Source: Chthoniobacter flavus Ellin428
GTDB lineage: Bacteria; Verrucomicrobiota; Verrucomicrobiia; Chthoniobacterales; Chthoniobacteraceae
DNA: 64,000 bases
Assembly: GCF_000173075.1 (NCBI RefSeq)
Contig: NZ_ABVL01000007.1
Location: 62,001-126,000 of the forward strand
Direction of reading: 5' to 3'
In this document: positions 27,656-36,958 of the stretch, piece by piece
Layout of the letters: each line of letters begins with the position of its first letter
How positions within the stretch are numbered: position 1 is the stretch's first letter
Position numbers and translations under genes: made by a program
The notes under the pieces: generated by a model
Seen by the model: only the letters and a program-made list of their open reading frames with translations
What the model was told of the DNA's origin: nothing
Database searches by the model: none

Positions 27656-28525
27656 TTGAAAACCCCATTCCGCAAAACTGCATTCGTTGTTTTCGCCATG
27701 CTCCTGGCGCAGAGTGTCTCTGCGAACCTGGTGCAGGATGGGACATTTACCAGCGTCACCTACTCCGGGGGCCCGGCTTTGACGGCGCCGTACTTCGGCC
27801 AGATCGGGCCGGATACCGGCACCAATCCTCCCGCCACGGGGGCGACCTTGACGGTCGCGAACTGGACCACCAACGGCTACAATTTCGTCTTTTCCGCGTC
27901 GAATGTCGACTCGGGCACCCAGGCCAGCGGCGCCAATGCCGGCCAACCGAATGAGGCCCCCGGCCAGTTCAACGTCGGCAACTACGGCAACACTTACATG
28001 TGGGGCAGCCACAACGGGGGAGCGACCACTTGGGTGGCGCCGCCGAGTGGGGGAAATTTCATCGCGGCGGACGGCGCTTATGAACAGGCGCCGATCCAGC
28101 AGACCATCACCGGACTCACCGTGGGGAAAACCTATGCGCTGAAATTCTGGTACGGCGCGGCGCAGCAGCAGGGCACTTTCACTCAGGCGACTACCGATCA
28201 GTGGACCGTGTCCCTGATGGGGACGAAAACTTCGACGTTTGGCAACTTCACCACGCCGACGATCAATCTCGGCGCCGAGAGTTTTAGCGGTTGGACGCAG
28301 GCGACCTTCTATTTCATCGCCAGCAATACGTCGGAGACCCTGTCGTTTTCCGCAGCGGGCACGCCCAGCGGCCAGCCGCCCTTCGCTTTGCTCGCGGGGG
28401 TGGATTTGGAAATCGTTCCGGATATTTCCAATTGGATGATTTTCGCGGGATTCGGGGCGCTGTGCATTTCGCTCGAAATTCTGCGCCGCCGTCGCCGCCG
28501 CGCGGAACTCCTGCCTGCGGTTTGA
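27656..28525 (+). CDS. Exported protein with VPD/PEP-CTERM-like sorting signal
   Basis: About 289 residues. No ATG is available. TTG 27656 gives an ideal signal peptide (LKTPFRKTAFVVFAMLLAQS, cleaved after VSA); GTG 27641 and TTG 27620 are alternatives. The exported body is Gly/Thr/Asn-rich and beta-like (FTSVTYSGGPALTAPYFG, GWTQATFYFIASNTSETLSF), resembling PEP-CTERM/choice-of-anchor proteins of the DUF642-like type. The C-terminus has the three-part sorting signal: VPDISNW, a hydrophobic helix (MIFAGFGALCISLEIL) and a basic cluster (RRRRRR). It is divergent from the exosortase, which should process and anchor it. Confidence 0.85.
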   Translation: MKTPFRKTAFVVFAMLLAQSVSANLVQDGTFTSVTYSGGPALTAPYFGQIGPDTGTNPPATGATLTVANWTTNGYNFVFSASNVDSGTQASGANAGQPNEAPGQFNVGNYGNTYMWGSHNGGATTWVAPPSGGNFIAADGAYEQAPIQQTITGLTVGKTYALKFWYGAAQQQGTFTQATTDQWTVSLMGTKTSTFGNFTTPTINLGAESFSGWTQATFYFIASNTSETLSFSAAGTPSGQPPFALLAGVDLEIVPDISNWMIFAGFGALCISLEILRRRRRRAELLPAV

Positions 28526-28592
28526 ACGCGCTGATCGGACTGCGCTCGAGTGCACAGTCCATGCTTCCATGTCCGCGTAAATCTTTGGGCCG

Positions 28593-29492
28593 ATGATCCA
28601 TCAACTCCTCGGACACCTTTCAGGTCTGGTCGTGGATGTCGCGCGCTTGGCCATGTGGCTCGTTGTGCTGGTGGCCATCTTCGTTCCGCTGGAGCGACTG
28701 TGTGCGCTTCATCCGGCCAGGATCTGGCGCAAGCAGATCGGCGTGGATCTCGCCTGGTATTTCATCAATAGCATCGTGCCGGCGGCGGTGATCTCCGTAC
28801 CGCTCGCCTTGCTCGCCCGCACGCTGCATGAGCTCAATCCGGGAGGATTTTATTCCATGGTCGCCGCCTGGCCGCTGTGGGGGAAGCTGGGGTTGGTGCT
28901 CATCGTCAATGACATCGGTGCGTATTGGGGCCACCGGGCGTTGCACGCCTCTCCGTTCCTGTGGCGCTTCCACGCCGTGCACCACAGCGCGGAGCAACTC
29001 GATTGGCTCGTCAATACGCGCGCGCATCCCTTCGACATGGTTTTCACGCGCTTGTCGGGCCTGGCACCGGTTTATCTGCTCGGCCTGGCGCAGACCACGG
29101 GGAGTCATATCGACCCGGCGGTGGCGGGCGTCACCATCTTCGGTGCGATCTGGACGTTCTTCATTCACGCCAATCTCCGCATTCGTCTCGGCCCTTTGGA
29201 ATGGCTCATTTCCTCGCCGGCTTTTCACCACTGGCATCACACCAGGGATGACCATCGCGATCGCAATTTCTCCTTCGTCTTTCCGGTCATCGACCGCCTG
29301 TTCGGTACCGCGTGGCTGCCGAAGGAATGGCCTTCCGTCTATGGCGTGAACGAAAGCATTTCGCCGACGTTGTCCGGGCAATTTTTCGATCCGCTCGATC
29401 CGCCCGGGAATGTGGAGGCCACCTCACCGCAGGGCACCACCGCGGTGGGCACGACCAAGGAGACGGTTACTTCGCCTTCACGCGAGGCGTAG
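28593..29492 (+). CDS. Sterol desaturase/fatty acid hydroxylase-family membrane protein
   Basis: 299 residues with four or more helices. The eight-histidine di-iron pattern is clear: GHRALH, RFHAVHHS, FIHANLR and FHHWHHTRDD. These enzymes hydroxylate or desaturate lipids at the membrane. The lipid substrate is unknown; bacterial members act on fatty acids, carotenoids or hopanoid-like lipids. It follows the CTERM protein gene by 67 bp in the same direction and converges on the cytochrome-WD40 gene. A functional link to the polysaccharide genes is possible but not shown. Confidence 0.9.
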   Translation: MIHQLLGHLSGLVVDVARLAMWLVVLVAIFVPLERLCALHPARIWRKQIGVDLAWYFINSIVPAAVISVPLALLARTLHELNPGGFYSMVAAWPLWGKLGLVLIVNDIGAYWGHRALHASPFLWRFHAVHHSAEQLDWLVNTRAHPFDMVFTRLSGLAPVYLLGLAQTTGSHIDPAVAGVTIFGAIWTFFIHANLRIRLGPLEWLISSPAFHHWHHTRDDHRDRNFSFVFPVIDRLFGTAWLPKEWPSVYGVNESISPTLSGQFFDPLDPPGNVEATSPQGTTAVGTTKETVTSPSREA

Positions 29493-29507
29493 AGCGATAT
29501 TGCCACT

Positions 29508-32015
29508 TCATTTCTTCTCCGGAGCAAAGGTGGCGAGCTTGCCGCCGTCGGTCGAATTCCAGATGCGCAAGACGCTGTCCTGGCCACCGGCTACGACCGT
29601 TTTACCATCGGCGCTGACCGCAGCGGATTCCATGAAATCCGCGACTTCCGGGAAGACGCGCACTTCCTTTCCGTCGAGGGCCACGAGGCGGACTTTGTTG
29701 TCGCCGGAACTCGTCACCAGATTTGCCGTCGCGCCGACGAACCGCACCGCAGTCACTTCCTTGTCGTAGCCCTCGATATTCTTCTTCCGGTCGCCGGTGG
29801 TAAAATCCCACACCTTCACCATTCCATCCGCGCCTGCCGTGGCGAGCGTGCGGCCATCGGCGCTCCAGGTTACGCCGAGCACATGGTGCGTGTGGCCTTC
29901 GAAATTGCGCACGACCTTGCCCGTGGCGACTTCGGTCACGCGGGCCATTTTGTCGGCTGCACCGGAAGCGAGGAACTTGCCATCGGGCGAAAATTCCAGG
30001 CTGAGGACCGCGTCGGAATGCGCCTTCGGGAAATCGCGCACGAGCTGGCCGCTAGCCACGTCCCAGAGCTTGAGTTCGCCGCCGCGTGAAGGCTCGCCGC
30101 TGCCCGTGGCCAGTTGCTTGCCATCCGGTGAAAACGCGACGGCATTCACCCGATCCGTTAGTGGTGAGCCCGCATTGCCAGTGCCGATGGTGCGTTCGAG
30201 CTTCCACTCCGGAGCGAGATTCCAAGCCAGCACGGCGCCGTCAGCCGTCGCCGAAATCAATTCCCCACCAGGCACAAAAGCGAGCGAGGTCACTGCGGCA
30301 TCGTGTCCTTTCAAGACATCAAAGGCCGCACCATTTTCCGCGCTCCACGTGTGGATGAGATGATCGTCGCCCGCGGTCGCTACCGTTGTGCCGTCCGGCG
30401 AAAACGCCACGGCGCGGATCGGCTGCTCGGCAGCCGTGGCCGCCTGTTGCGCTGCTTGCAGAACTTCTTCCGCCTTCTTTTTTTCCGCTTCGGCGGTCTT
30501 CACGGCGGCGCTGGCCTCGGTGACACTGACCTCATTCTTTTGCTCTTCCACCTTGGCGAGAGACAATTCGGTCTCGGCGACATGCTTCGCCGTTTCCGCA
30601 TTCTTCGCCGCCTCTTCGGCAGCGGTCACTTGCTTGCCGGCGGGTTCGATCTTGTCAGCGGCCTGTTTGCGTTGCGCTTCGCGCTGATCGCGTTCCGTCC
30701 GCGCCTTGGCGGCGTCCTGCAAGGCTGCTGCGGCATCCGTCGCCAGTTTGTTGGCATCGACGGTCGCCGTCCCCTTGATGGCGTCCGCGGCGGATGCGGC
30801 CAGCTGTGCCGCCTTCGCTGCGGCATCCTGCAACTTCTTCTCCGCGGTCTTGAGATCCGTTTCCGCGGTCGCCAATGCCTGGTCCGCGGCGGCCTTGGCG
30901 GTCTTGGCATCGGCCAGCGCCTTTTGCTTCGCCGTCACGTCCTGTTCTTTTGGCGCGATCGCCTCGGTCGATTTTTTCACCCGGTCTTGCGAGGCCTGCA
31001 GCGCCTTCTTCGCGGCCTCCACGGCGTCGTTGCGGTAGGTGACGTTGCCCGCGGCCACTTGTAAATCGCGGTCGCGCTCGCCGGCGACTTCACGCGCATA
31101 TCGATTGCCCCGCAACTCGGCGATTTGCTTTCCATCCGCGCTCCATAGCTTCGCAAAATTTCCACCGGCCGTGACGAAGCGTTGCCCATCCGCACGCACC
31201 GCGTAGGCGACGATCGAGTCGCCGTGATCAACCTGCCCGACTTGTTTGCCCTCGGCATTCAAGAGCACCAGCGTCTTTCCATCCACGCGAGCGAGCTTCG
31301 AGCTTTCGGCTGGCGCGTTGAGCGGCTGTGCGGGCTTGCCGGTTATTGGCATGTGCCGCCACAGCTTCACTTCGCGGTAACCGCCGGATGCCATCAGCGT
31401 CCCATCGGGACTGAAGGCGAGCGAGTTCACCTGATCGTGATGCGCGATTTCGCTGTCCACCAACCGGCCTGAAGGCACGTGGTAGATGAAGATCCGATTC
31501 TCCCGCGCACAGGCGGCAAACTGGCCGTCCGGGGTCACGGCCACGGCGAAGATAGCCGCGAGACTTTGCGCGAGCGGCTGCCATTCGACCACGCGGTCCC
31601 TCTTCGGCGAGGCCTTCGCGCCCTGGTCGATCCAGAGCTTGAGCAGGCCGAGTTGTTCGGAGGTGAGATTCTTCGCCTTCGATTTGTTATCCCGCGGCGG
31701 CATCACCAAATCGTCGTCCTGATGTGCGGCCGCCTGGAGCATGAGGCTCTCGCTGCCCTTCTTGGGATCGATCGCCGCGCCGGAATCGCCGCCCTTGAGC
31801 ATCAGCTCCGGTGTCTCCAGGTTCAGCCCGCCTTTCGTCGTCGTCTGGCAATGACACGAGAGACAATTGTCACTGAGGAACGGCCGCACCTCGCGATCGA
31901 AATCGACCGGCGTGGTGCGATTCAATTCCGCGACCGGAATCGGCGCCTTGGCGGCGAGGGACGACGCTGCCGGTGAGGGGAGAATGCGAGGGCGAATCGG
32001 GCGAAAGTCTTTCAC
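29508..32015 (-). CDS. Planctomycete-type cytochrome c domain protein with WD40 repeats interrupted by a coiled coil
   Basis: 835 residues from GTG 32015. Residues about 35-130 form a PSCyt1-type haem domain: FDREVRPFLSDNCLSCHCQT (CxxCH) and LVMPPRDNKSKAKNL. WD40 blades follow (about 140-310, for example HDQVNSLAFSPDGTLMASGG). About 200 residues of Ala/Lys/Glu coiled coil come next (about 325-535), then a second set of blades (PIRAVAFSPDGTTVATAGDD, AVLSLEFSPDGKFLASGAAD, HHVLGVTWSADGRTLATAGA). The signal peptide is weak: residues 8-25 are only modestly hydrophobic. It is the last gene of the DUF1501 operon. An extracytoplasmic redox or scaffold role is inferred from the haem site. Confidence 0.87.
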   Translation of the reverse strand: MKDFRPIRPRILPSPAASSLAAKAPIPVAELNRTTPVDFDREVRPFLSDNCLSCHCQTTTKGGLNLETPELMLKGGDSGAAIDPKKGSESLMLQAAAHQDDDLVMPPRDNKSKAKNLTSEQLGLLKLWIDQGAKASPKRDRVVEWQPLAQSLAAIFAVAVTPDGQFAACARENRIFIYHVPSGRLVDSEIAHHDQVNSLAFSPDGTLMASGGYREVKLWRHMPITGKPAQPLNAPAESSKLARVDGKTLVLLNAEGKQVGQVDHGDSIVAYAVRADGQRFVTAGGNFAKLWSADGKQIAELRGNRYAREVAGERDRDLQVAAGNVTYRNDAVEAAKKALQASQDRVKKSTEAIAPKEQDVTAKQKALADAKTAKAAADQALATAETDLKTAEKKLQDAAAKAAQLAASAADAIKGTATVDANKLATDAAAALQDAAKARTERDQREAQRKQAADKIEPAGKQVTAAEEAAKNAETAKHVAETELSLAKVEEQKNEVSVTEASAAVKTAEAEKKKAEEVLQAAQQAATAAEQPIRAVAFSPDGTTVATAGDDHLIHTWSAENGAAFDVLKGHDAAVTSLAFVPGGELISATADGAVLAWNLAPEWKLERTIGTGNAGSPLTDRVNAVAFSPDGKQLATGSGEPSRGGELKLWDVASGQLVRDFPKAHSDAVLSLEFSPDGKFLASGAADKMARVTEVATGKVVRNFEGHTHHVLGVTWSADGRTLATAGADGMVKVWDFTTGDRKKNIEGYDKEVTAVRFVGATANLVTSSGDNKVRLVALDGKEVRVFPEVADFMESAAVSADGKTVVAGGQDSVLRIWNSTDGGKLATFAPEKK

Positions 32016-34479
32016 GGGTTACTTGGCAGGGCGCCGCTTGCACGGCAATACGGAGCGGCGCGGAATAGACGGTCGTCGTCACTTCCTTGCCGCGGAATTT
32101 ACCTTTGGTCAGAGCTTGAAAATGGACGGTGTATTCCCCAGCGGGAACCTTCGCGGCAGCGAGGTCGATCGTTGCCGTGGCGGTCTCCGCATTGGCGGCG
32201 ACATCGATTTCCTTCGCCGCATCGAGCCCCGGGGCACCTTCGGCTTTCAGCTTGAGGGCTTCCTTGAATTCGCCGTGGCGTTTGATCTTCAGCGGAATCT
32301 CGAGTTTGCCGCCGACCGTCGCCTCCCAGCGTTTGTTGTCCGTCACGACCAGGCTGATCGGTGCGGGTTCCGCGGCACTCACGGCCAGCACGACATCGCG
32401 GGTCAGTCGCGGACGCACCGCATCCTGCGTGGCATCCGTCACCGACCAGCAAACCGCCCCGCCGCGGGCTTCGTGCGCGAGTTCAGTGTCGCCTACCTTC
32501 GCTTTGCCAATGACCCGGATCGAGCCTGCCCAGCGCTCCGGCTTTTCGCCGCTCGTCAGGAGTACGACGCCTTCATTCGCGCCGGCGGGAATCGTGGTCG
32601 GCTGGCAGGTCACGCCGGCCGGTAACCCTTCGGCGTGCAATTCGATGTCACCGGCAAATCCATCCTGTCGGAAGGCGAGAACCCGGATGGCGATCGTGCC
32701 GTCCGCACGCAGCAGCGCGGTGTAAGGCTCCACTTTGCGATCGTCTTTCTTTTCGGGCGGCGGCTCGGCCACGGTCATCAATCGGAAGTCCGGCGACGCC
32801 TTGCGGATGACGAGGCGATAGACGTTGCGCGGATCGTTATGCGCCGTGCCGAAGAGGTCGCACACCTTTACGTGATAAGCACCGTCTTCTTTCGCCTCGA
32901 AGCGCACGGCGGGATCATTGCTCGCCGTATTAAAGCGGACGCCGCCGATATTGGTATCCGCGCCGTAAGCTTCCTGCGCATTCGCTGACTCCCGCTGGAT
33001 GACGACGAAGGGGTCGGTCGGCAGATCGAGCCGTTGCGAGATGACTTCGATCCACCAGACATCGCCCTTCTTCGCGTCGAAGGTGTAGAAGTCCTCGTCG
33101 CCGGCGGGGAAGAATTGGCCGGCGACTTCGCAAGGCGGCGTGAGCTTTTGTGCTTCGTTCGGAGCGTTGTTGGGCTCGTGTTCGACGACCACCGGTTCGT
33201 TGGTGAAACTAATGAAAACGGGGTTCGAGGCGTGCGGCGAAGGCAGGCGATACGAGAAGCCATCCACGGTCGCGGCTGCCGGATGCAATAGACCGTCGAC
33301 GTGGGAATCACCGGTCGCGGGCACTTCCAATTCCGTTTCGAGCTTCTCCAAGGGCTTGCCGTCGTCGCCCGCGAGATTGGCCGCTACGCCGCCCGGGAGG
33401 TTGCGACCGTAGAGGGTGAACTTCTCCTTCGTGCCCGGCTTGCCGCAGGGCGGGAAGATGAAGTCGAGGTGCGGGCCGGTCGTAAGCGTGAGACGATAGA
33501 AATACTCCGCGCTGCCGGCGAACGCGAGGTCCTGGAGCTTCAGCAGAAAGCCGCCGTCCGCTGGCGCGGCGAAATCGAGGAAGCCACCGCGGCGGCTCGT
33601 CTCCAAGGCGTGGCCCGTCGAATCGAGCACGGTGAGGACCGGGGAGAGGCGGGAATCGAGTTCCGGCGCCTGGCACTCGAAGAGCAGCCGTTGCCCTTTC
33701 TTCGCGGTGAATTTGAAATAGTCCGCGTTGCTCGCCGTCGCGGTGCCGTCGATGGTGGAATCCACCGGCAGCTCGATTGCCGTTTCCGGCGTGGCACTGG
33801 CTTTCGTCCTGGCGGCTTCGGGCAGGTCGCCCACCACGAAGGCGCGCGGATTCGAAATGCCGAGCAGGCCGCCGACGCGCACATCGTAAATTCCGGGCCG
33901 GACATTCGGCGCGATCTTCACCACGAAGTGCTGCTTGTCCTTCGGTTCGGCGGTGATGCCGGGATTGGAGAAATGCAGTTCCTTTGCTTCATCGAGATCG
34001 GCGCCGGTGATGGCGACTTCGACATCCGAGCCCACTTTGCCACCTGGCGGGAAGACCGTGTCGAGGCGGATGACGGGGAGTTCGACGGCGAAGCTATGCG
34101 CAGCCAGCAGGCACGCGGCCGCAGTGGAGAGAAGAGCAATGCCACACCGGGCGCGTTGGCGAATGGTAGTAATGAGAGAACGGCTGGCTCGTCCCGGAGG
34201 GACGACGGAATTTAGCCGGTGGCGAAAGCCACCGGTACCCGCAATACGCGCGTTCGCCCCGGAGGGGCGCTGGAAATGGAGAAGTGTCGCGTCCCGCGCC
34301 CCTGCCGGGGCTCCGGAGTGAGAGAGGGACGATTCCGGTGGCTTACGCCACCGGCTAAATTCCGTCGTCCCTCCGGGACAAAACGAGAGCCGGTTCCGAA
34401 AACGGCGCCGCAGCGCCGCACTCCAAAACGCTGTCGCGAAATGCCGCGCCCAACTCAGTTCGTAAATGAAACCTAACAC
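31870..34479 (-). CDS. Exported protein with pre-peptidase C-terminal (PPC)-type domains; both ends uncertain
   Basis: The believable protein begins with the signal GIALLSTAAACLLAAHSFA near 34140 and continues VELPVIRLDTVFPPGGKVGS, PPC-type domains (TASNADYFKFTAKKGQRLLF, DEDFYTFDAKKGDVWWIEVI) and C-terminal beta domains. It lacks an ATG/GTG/TTG close to that signal. The open frame runs upstream to GTG 34479 only by reading through a repeat element (34191-34379), so about the first 100 residues are probably not real. At the 3' end the frame overlaps the next gene by 146 bp. Removing one base near 32040 would end it at a TAA (32019-32021), 3 nt before the next gene. The family is typical of Planctomycetota/Verrucomicrobiota DUF1501 operons. 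Confidence 0.75.
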   Translation of the reverse strand: MLGFIYELSWARHFATAFWSAALRRRFRNRLSFCPGGTTEFSRWRKPPESSLSHSGAPAGARDATLLHFQRPSGANARIAGTGGFRHRLNSVVPPGRASRSLITTIRQRARCGIALLSTAAACLLAAHSFAVELPVIRLDTVFPPGGKVGSDVEVAITGADLDEAKELHFSNPGITAEPKDKQHFVVKIAPNVRPGIYDVRVGGLLGISNPRAFVVGDLPEAARTKASATPETAIELPVDSTIDGTATASNADYFKFTAKKGQRLLFECQAPELDSRLSPVLTVLDSTGHALETSRRGGFLDFAAPADGGFLLKLQDLAFAGSAEYFYRLTLTTGPHLDFIFPPCGKPGTKEKFTLYGRNLPGGVAANLAGDDGKPLEKLETELEVPATGDSHVDGLLHPAAATVDGFSYRLPSPHASNPVFISFTNEPVVVEHEPNNAPNEAQKLTPPCEVAGQFFPAGDEDFYTFDAKKGDVWWIEVISQRLDLPTDPFVVIQRESANAQEAYGADTNIGGVRFNTASNDPAVRFEAKEDGAYHVKVCDLFGTAHNDPRNVYRLVIRKASPDFRLMTVAEPPPEKKDDRKVEPYTALLRADGTIAIRVLAFRQDGFAGDIELHAEGLPAGVTCQPTTIPAGANEGVVLLTSGEKPERWAGSIRVIGKAKVGDTELAHEARGGAVCWSVTDATQDAVRPRLTRDVVLAVSAAEPAPISLVVTDNKRWEATVGGKLEIPLKIKRHGEFKEALKLKAEGAPGLDAAKEIDVAANAETATATIDLAAAKVPAGEYTVHFQALTKGKFRGKEVTTTVYSAPLRIAVQAAPCQVTRERLSPDSPSHSPLTGSVVPRRQGADSGRGIESHHAGRFRSRGAAVPQ
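34191..34379. repeat. REPIN/MITE-like element with 45-bp inverted arms
   Basis: Arms 34191-34235 and 34335-34379 are inverse copies that differ at one of 45 positions, with 99 nt between. Each arm contains two small hairpins: GTCCC-GGA-GGGAC and CCGGTGGC-GAAA-GCCACCGG. The spacer holds two more (CGCCCC-GGA-GGGGCG near 34255-34269 and GCCCC/GGGGC near 34298-34311). It lies between the DUF1549/1553 stop and the PPC gene's signal peptide, and it should form strong structure in the operon mRNA. No transposase is encoded. Confidence 0.9.
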
Positions 34480-34482
34480 GAT

Positions 34483-36954
34483 CTAGTGATTGAAAAGAAA
34501 TTCCTTGGTATTCAGGACCGCCCAGATGATGTCCTCGTAACCCATCCGCTTGCCTTTCGCGGCGTCGACAGGTTGGCCATCGGCGCCTTTGCGAGGCTTG
34601 TCGAGATACGCTTTAGCCAACTCGAGCTCGTGCGCTTCGGGCGGACGGGAATAGGCGGCCAGATAGAGCTCGCGCAGCTTCTCCTCGTCGGTGCGGGGGT
34701 CAGCGGCGAGCTTCGCCGCGGCGCCGCTGTCCGAGGCCAGCTTCTCCTGGATGTCCTTGGCATTCAGCAGGTGCAACGCTTGCGCGAGGCTGGCTTCCTG
34801 AGTGCGCTCGCACTCGCAGGCGCTCGAGCTTTCCGGCCGGCCGAATACGGTGAGGAAATAGGAACCCGCGTTGAAACTGTTGTCGGGCAGCGAGATCGCG
34901 CGCGTGCCCGGCGGCATCCCGGGGAAATTGGCCGGCGTGCGCGTGATCGTGTTGATCGAGTCGAACAGCACTTCCGCGGTGAGCCGCTTCGCGAAATAGC
35001 GCGAGAAGTTCTGGCGATCCTGCGCGTTGTAATGGTTCGGCACGGCGCTGAGCTGATAGGTCTGCGAACGCGTGATATCGCGGATGAGCGCCTTCAAATC
35101 ATAACCGCTGTCGATGAAGTGCTGCGCCAGCGCGTCGAGCAATTCGGGATTCGAGGGCGGGTTCGTCTCGCGCATGTCGTCCTCGGGTTCGACGATGCCG
35201 CGATTGAGGAAGTGCTTCCAATAGCGATTGACCAGGGTGCGCGCGAAGAATGGGTTCTTGGGATTGCTCATCCACTTGGAGAGCTCGATGCGCGGATCTT
35301 CATCGGCCGGGATGTCGAGCGGGCCGGTGACGAGCGCCGCGGGACGCACGGGCTGCTTGGTCTTCTTGTTGATCGCCGTGGCAATGCCGCGCCGGTGGAA
35401 GATGGCTTCGTCTTCCTTCGTCGTTACCGGCTTGCGGCCGAGTTGGGTGAAGAAAGCGGAGAAGCTGTAGTAGTCGTTCTGGCTCCACTTCTCGAAAGGA
35501 TGATGATGGCACTGCGCGCATTGCATGCGCATGCCGAGGAAGAGCTGCGCGATGTCCTCCACTTCCTGCTGCGGCTCCTTCACCTGCCGATACCACGCGA
35601 CCGGCGGATCATCCTGCGCATCGCCCGTGGCGCAGAGCAGATCGCGCACGATCAAGTTGTAGGGCCGGTTCGCCTGCAGGCTGTCGTGAATCCAATCGTA
35701 GAAGGCAAAGGTCGTCGGGGCCTCGGCGGGCTTGGAGCGTTTGTTGCGCAGCAGCGCGCTCCATTTGTTGGCGAAGTAGTCCGCATACTCCGGGCTCGCA
35801 AGCAGGGTCTCGATGAGCTTGTCGCGCTTCGCCGGGTCGGTATCCGCGAGGAAGTGTTGCGACTCCTCGAGCGTGGGAAGACGGCCGGCGATATCGAGGC
35901 TCACCCGGCGAATGAATGTGGAATCATCGCACGGATCCGAGGGCGGCATGCCCATCGCCTTGAGCTTCGCAAAGACGAGATCGTCGATATAATTGTGCGA
36001 AGGCGGCAGGCTCTCCACCGTGGCGCCGAGCGGCTCGGTGGCGCGGAAGGTCGCGACCTTGCCCTGGTAGCGGACCATGATAGCCACATCGCCGGGCTGA
36101 TCGAAGAGCTTCACGTGGCCGACTTCATCGGCTTCGGCCATGCTCTTTTCATTCGGCTCGTAAAGCGCGCTGCGAGTCACATCCTTGGCCGTGCCGTCGG
36201 AGTAATGCGCGAGCACCACGAGTTGCTGTTCGCCGTTCAGCGCCATGGTGCGCGCTTTCGGCAGCACTTCGATCTGCGTCACCTTCGGATCGGTCTCGCG
36301 CCCGTAGGGCATGCCTTGCGCGATCCAGCGGACGAGCAACGCATAATCCTCGGACGTCCGGTCGAGTCGCTTGCCGCCGCCGTGCGGCGTGGAATTGATC
36401 GCCTTGAGCAGTAGCAAGCTGTTCTCCGGCGAAGCGGGAAAGACGCGGCGTCCGCGCGCTTCCTTGACGATGTGCTCGTAATCCTCCGTCGGCTCGAAAC
36501 CGAGCAACGAGAGCTTGAAGCCATTCTGGCCGCTGGCCTTGCCGTGGCAGCCGCCCGCGTTGCAGCCGGCCTTGGTGAAGATCGGCACGATCTGATCGGC
36601 GAAATTGATCGGCTCGGTCTTGTCCGCTCCCTCCACGTGCACAGGGATGGTCGCTTTCACACCTTCCGCCTCGGCAGTGATCGTCACTGCACCATCGGCG
36701 AGCGGCGTGACGACGCCATTTGCATCGACATTCACCACGCCCGTGGGCGCGGCGCTGTAGGTTGCCTTGTGAGTGAAGTCGCGGAGATCGCCACTATTCA
36801 ACTTCGCGGTGACGAGCAATTGCTGGTGTGCATCCTTGCCGCGCAAGGTGAGCTCGGGCGCGCCAGTGGCTTCGATCTGCAGGCTCACCGGTTGCGCAAC
36901 GGTCGCGGCGGCGAATGAAATGCATCCAGCGATGATGAGGGGGAAACGCGGCAT
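34483..36954 (-). CDS. DUF1549/DUF1553 exported protein with Ig-like and cytochrome-like N-terminal domains
   Basis: 823 residues. Signal peptide MPRFPLIIAGCISFAAATVA. A Big_2-type Ig-like domain follows (about 25-110, ATGVVTPLADGAVTITAEAE-like). Then comes a haem-type segment FTKAGCNAGGCHGKASGQNG with the C-x4-CH spacing usual in this family, a second Ig-like stretch, DUF1549 (about 325-540, DDLVFAKLKAMGMPPSDPCD, RRVSLDIAGRLPTLEE) and DUF1553 (about 560-820, NPFFARTLVNRYWKHFLNRG). The two Cys near CAQCHHHPFEKWSQNDYY are also conserved in the family. It lies 4 bp after the DUF1501 gene. The biochemical activity of the family is not established. Confidence 0.92.
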   Translation of the reverse strand: MPRFPLIIAGCISFAAATVAQPVSLQIEATGAPELTLRGKDAHQQLLVTAKLNSGDLRDFTHKATYSAAPTGVVNVDANGVVTPLADGAVTITAEAEGVKATIPVHVEGADKTEPINFADQIVPIFTKAGCNAGGCHGKASGQNGFKLSLLGFEPTEDYEHIVKEARGRRVFPASPENSLLLLKAINSTPHGGGKRLDRTSEDYALLVRWIAQGMPYGRETDPKVTQIEVLPKARTMALNGEQQLVVLAHYSDGTAKDVTRSALYEPNEKSMAEADEVGHVKLFDQPGDVAIMVRYQGKVATFRATEPLGATVESLPPSHNYIDDLVFAKLKAMGMPPSDPCDDSTFIRRVSLDIAGRLPTLEESQHFLADTDPAKRDKLIETLLASPEYADYFANKWSALLRNKRSKPAEAPTTFAFYDWIHDSLQANRPYNLIVRDLLCATGDAQDDPPVAWYRQVKEPQQEVEDIAQLFLGMRMQCAQCHHHPFEKWSQNDYYSFSAFFTQLGRKPVTTKEDEAIFHRRGIATAINKKTKQPVRPAALVTGPLDIPADEDPRIELSKWMSNPKNPFFARTLVNRYWKHFLNRGIVEPEDDMRETNPPSNPELLDALAQHFIDSGYDLKALIRDITRSQTYQLSAVPNHYNAQDRQNFSRYFAKRLTAEVLFDSINTITRTPANFPGMPPGTRAISLPDNSFNAGSYFLTVFGRPESSSACECERTQEASLAQALHLLNAKDIQEKLASDSGAAAKLAADPRTDEEKLRELYLAAYSRPPEAHELELAKAYLDKPRKGADGQPVDAAKGKRMGYEDIIWAVLNTKEFLFNH

Positions 36955-36958
36955 GAGA

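Noticed and set aside
27490..28570. Upstream extension of the exosortase frame by about 360 residues
   Set aside because: It is antisense to the CTERM-protein gene, has no family features, and the true N-terminal helix lies in another frame starting at 27489.
34180..34479. N-terminal 100 residues of the PPC-protein frame as genuine protein
   Set aside because: They are the translation of the inverted-repeat element and an adjoining GC-rich palindrome. The signal peptide begins only after them.
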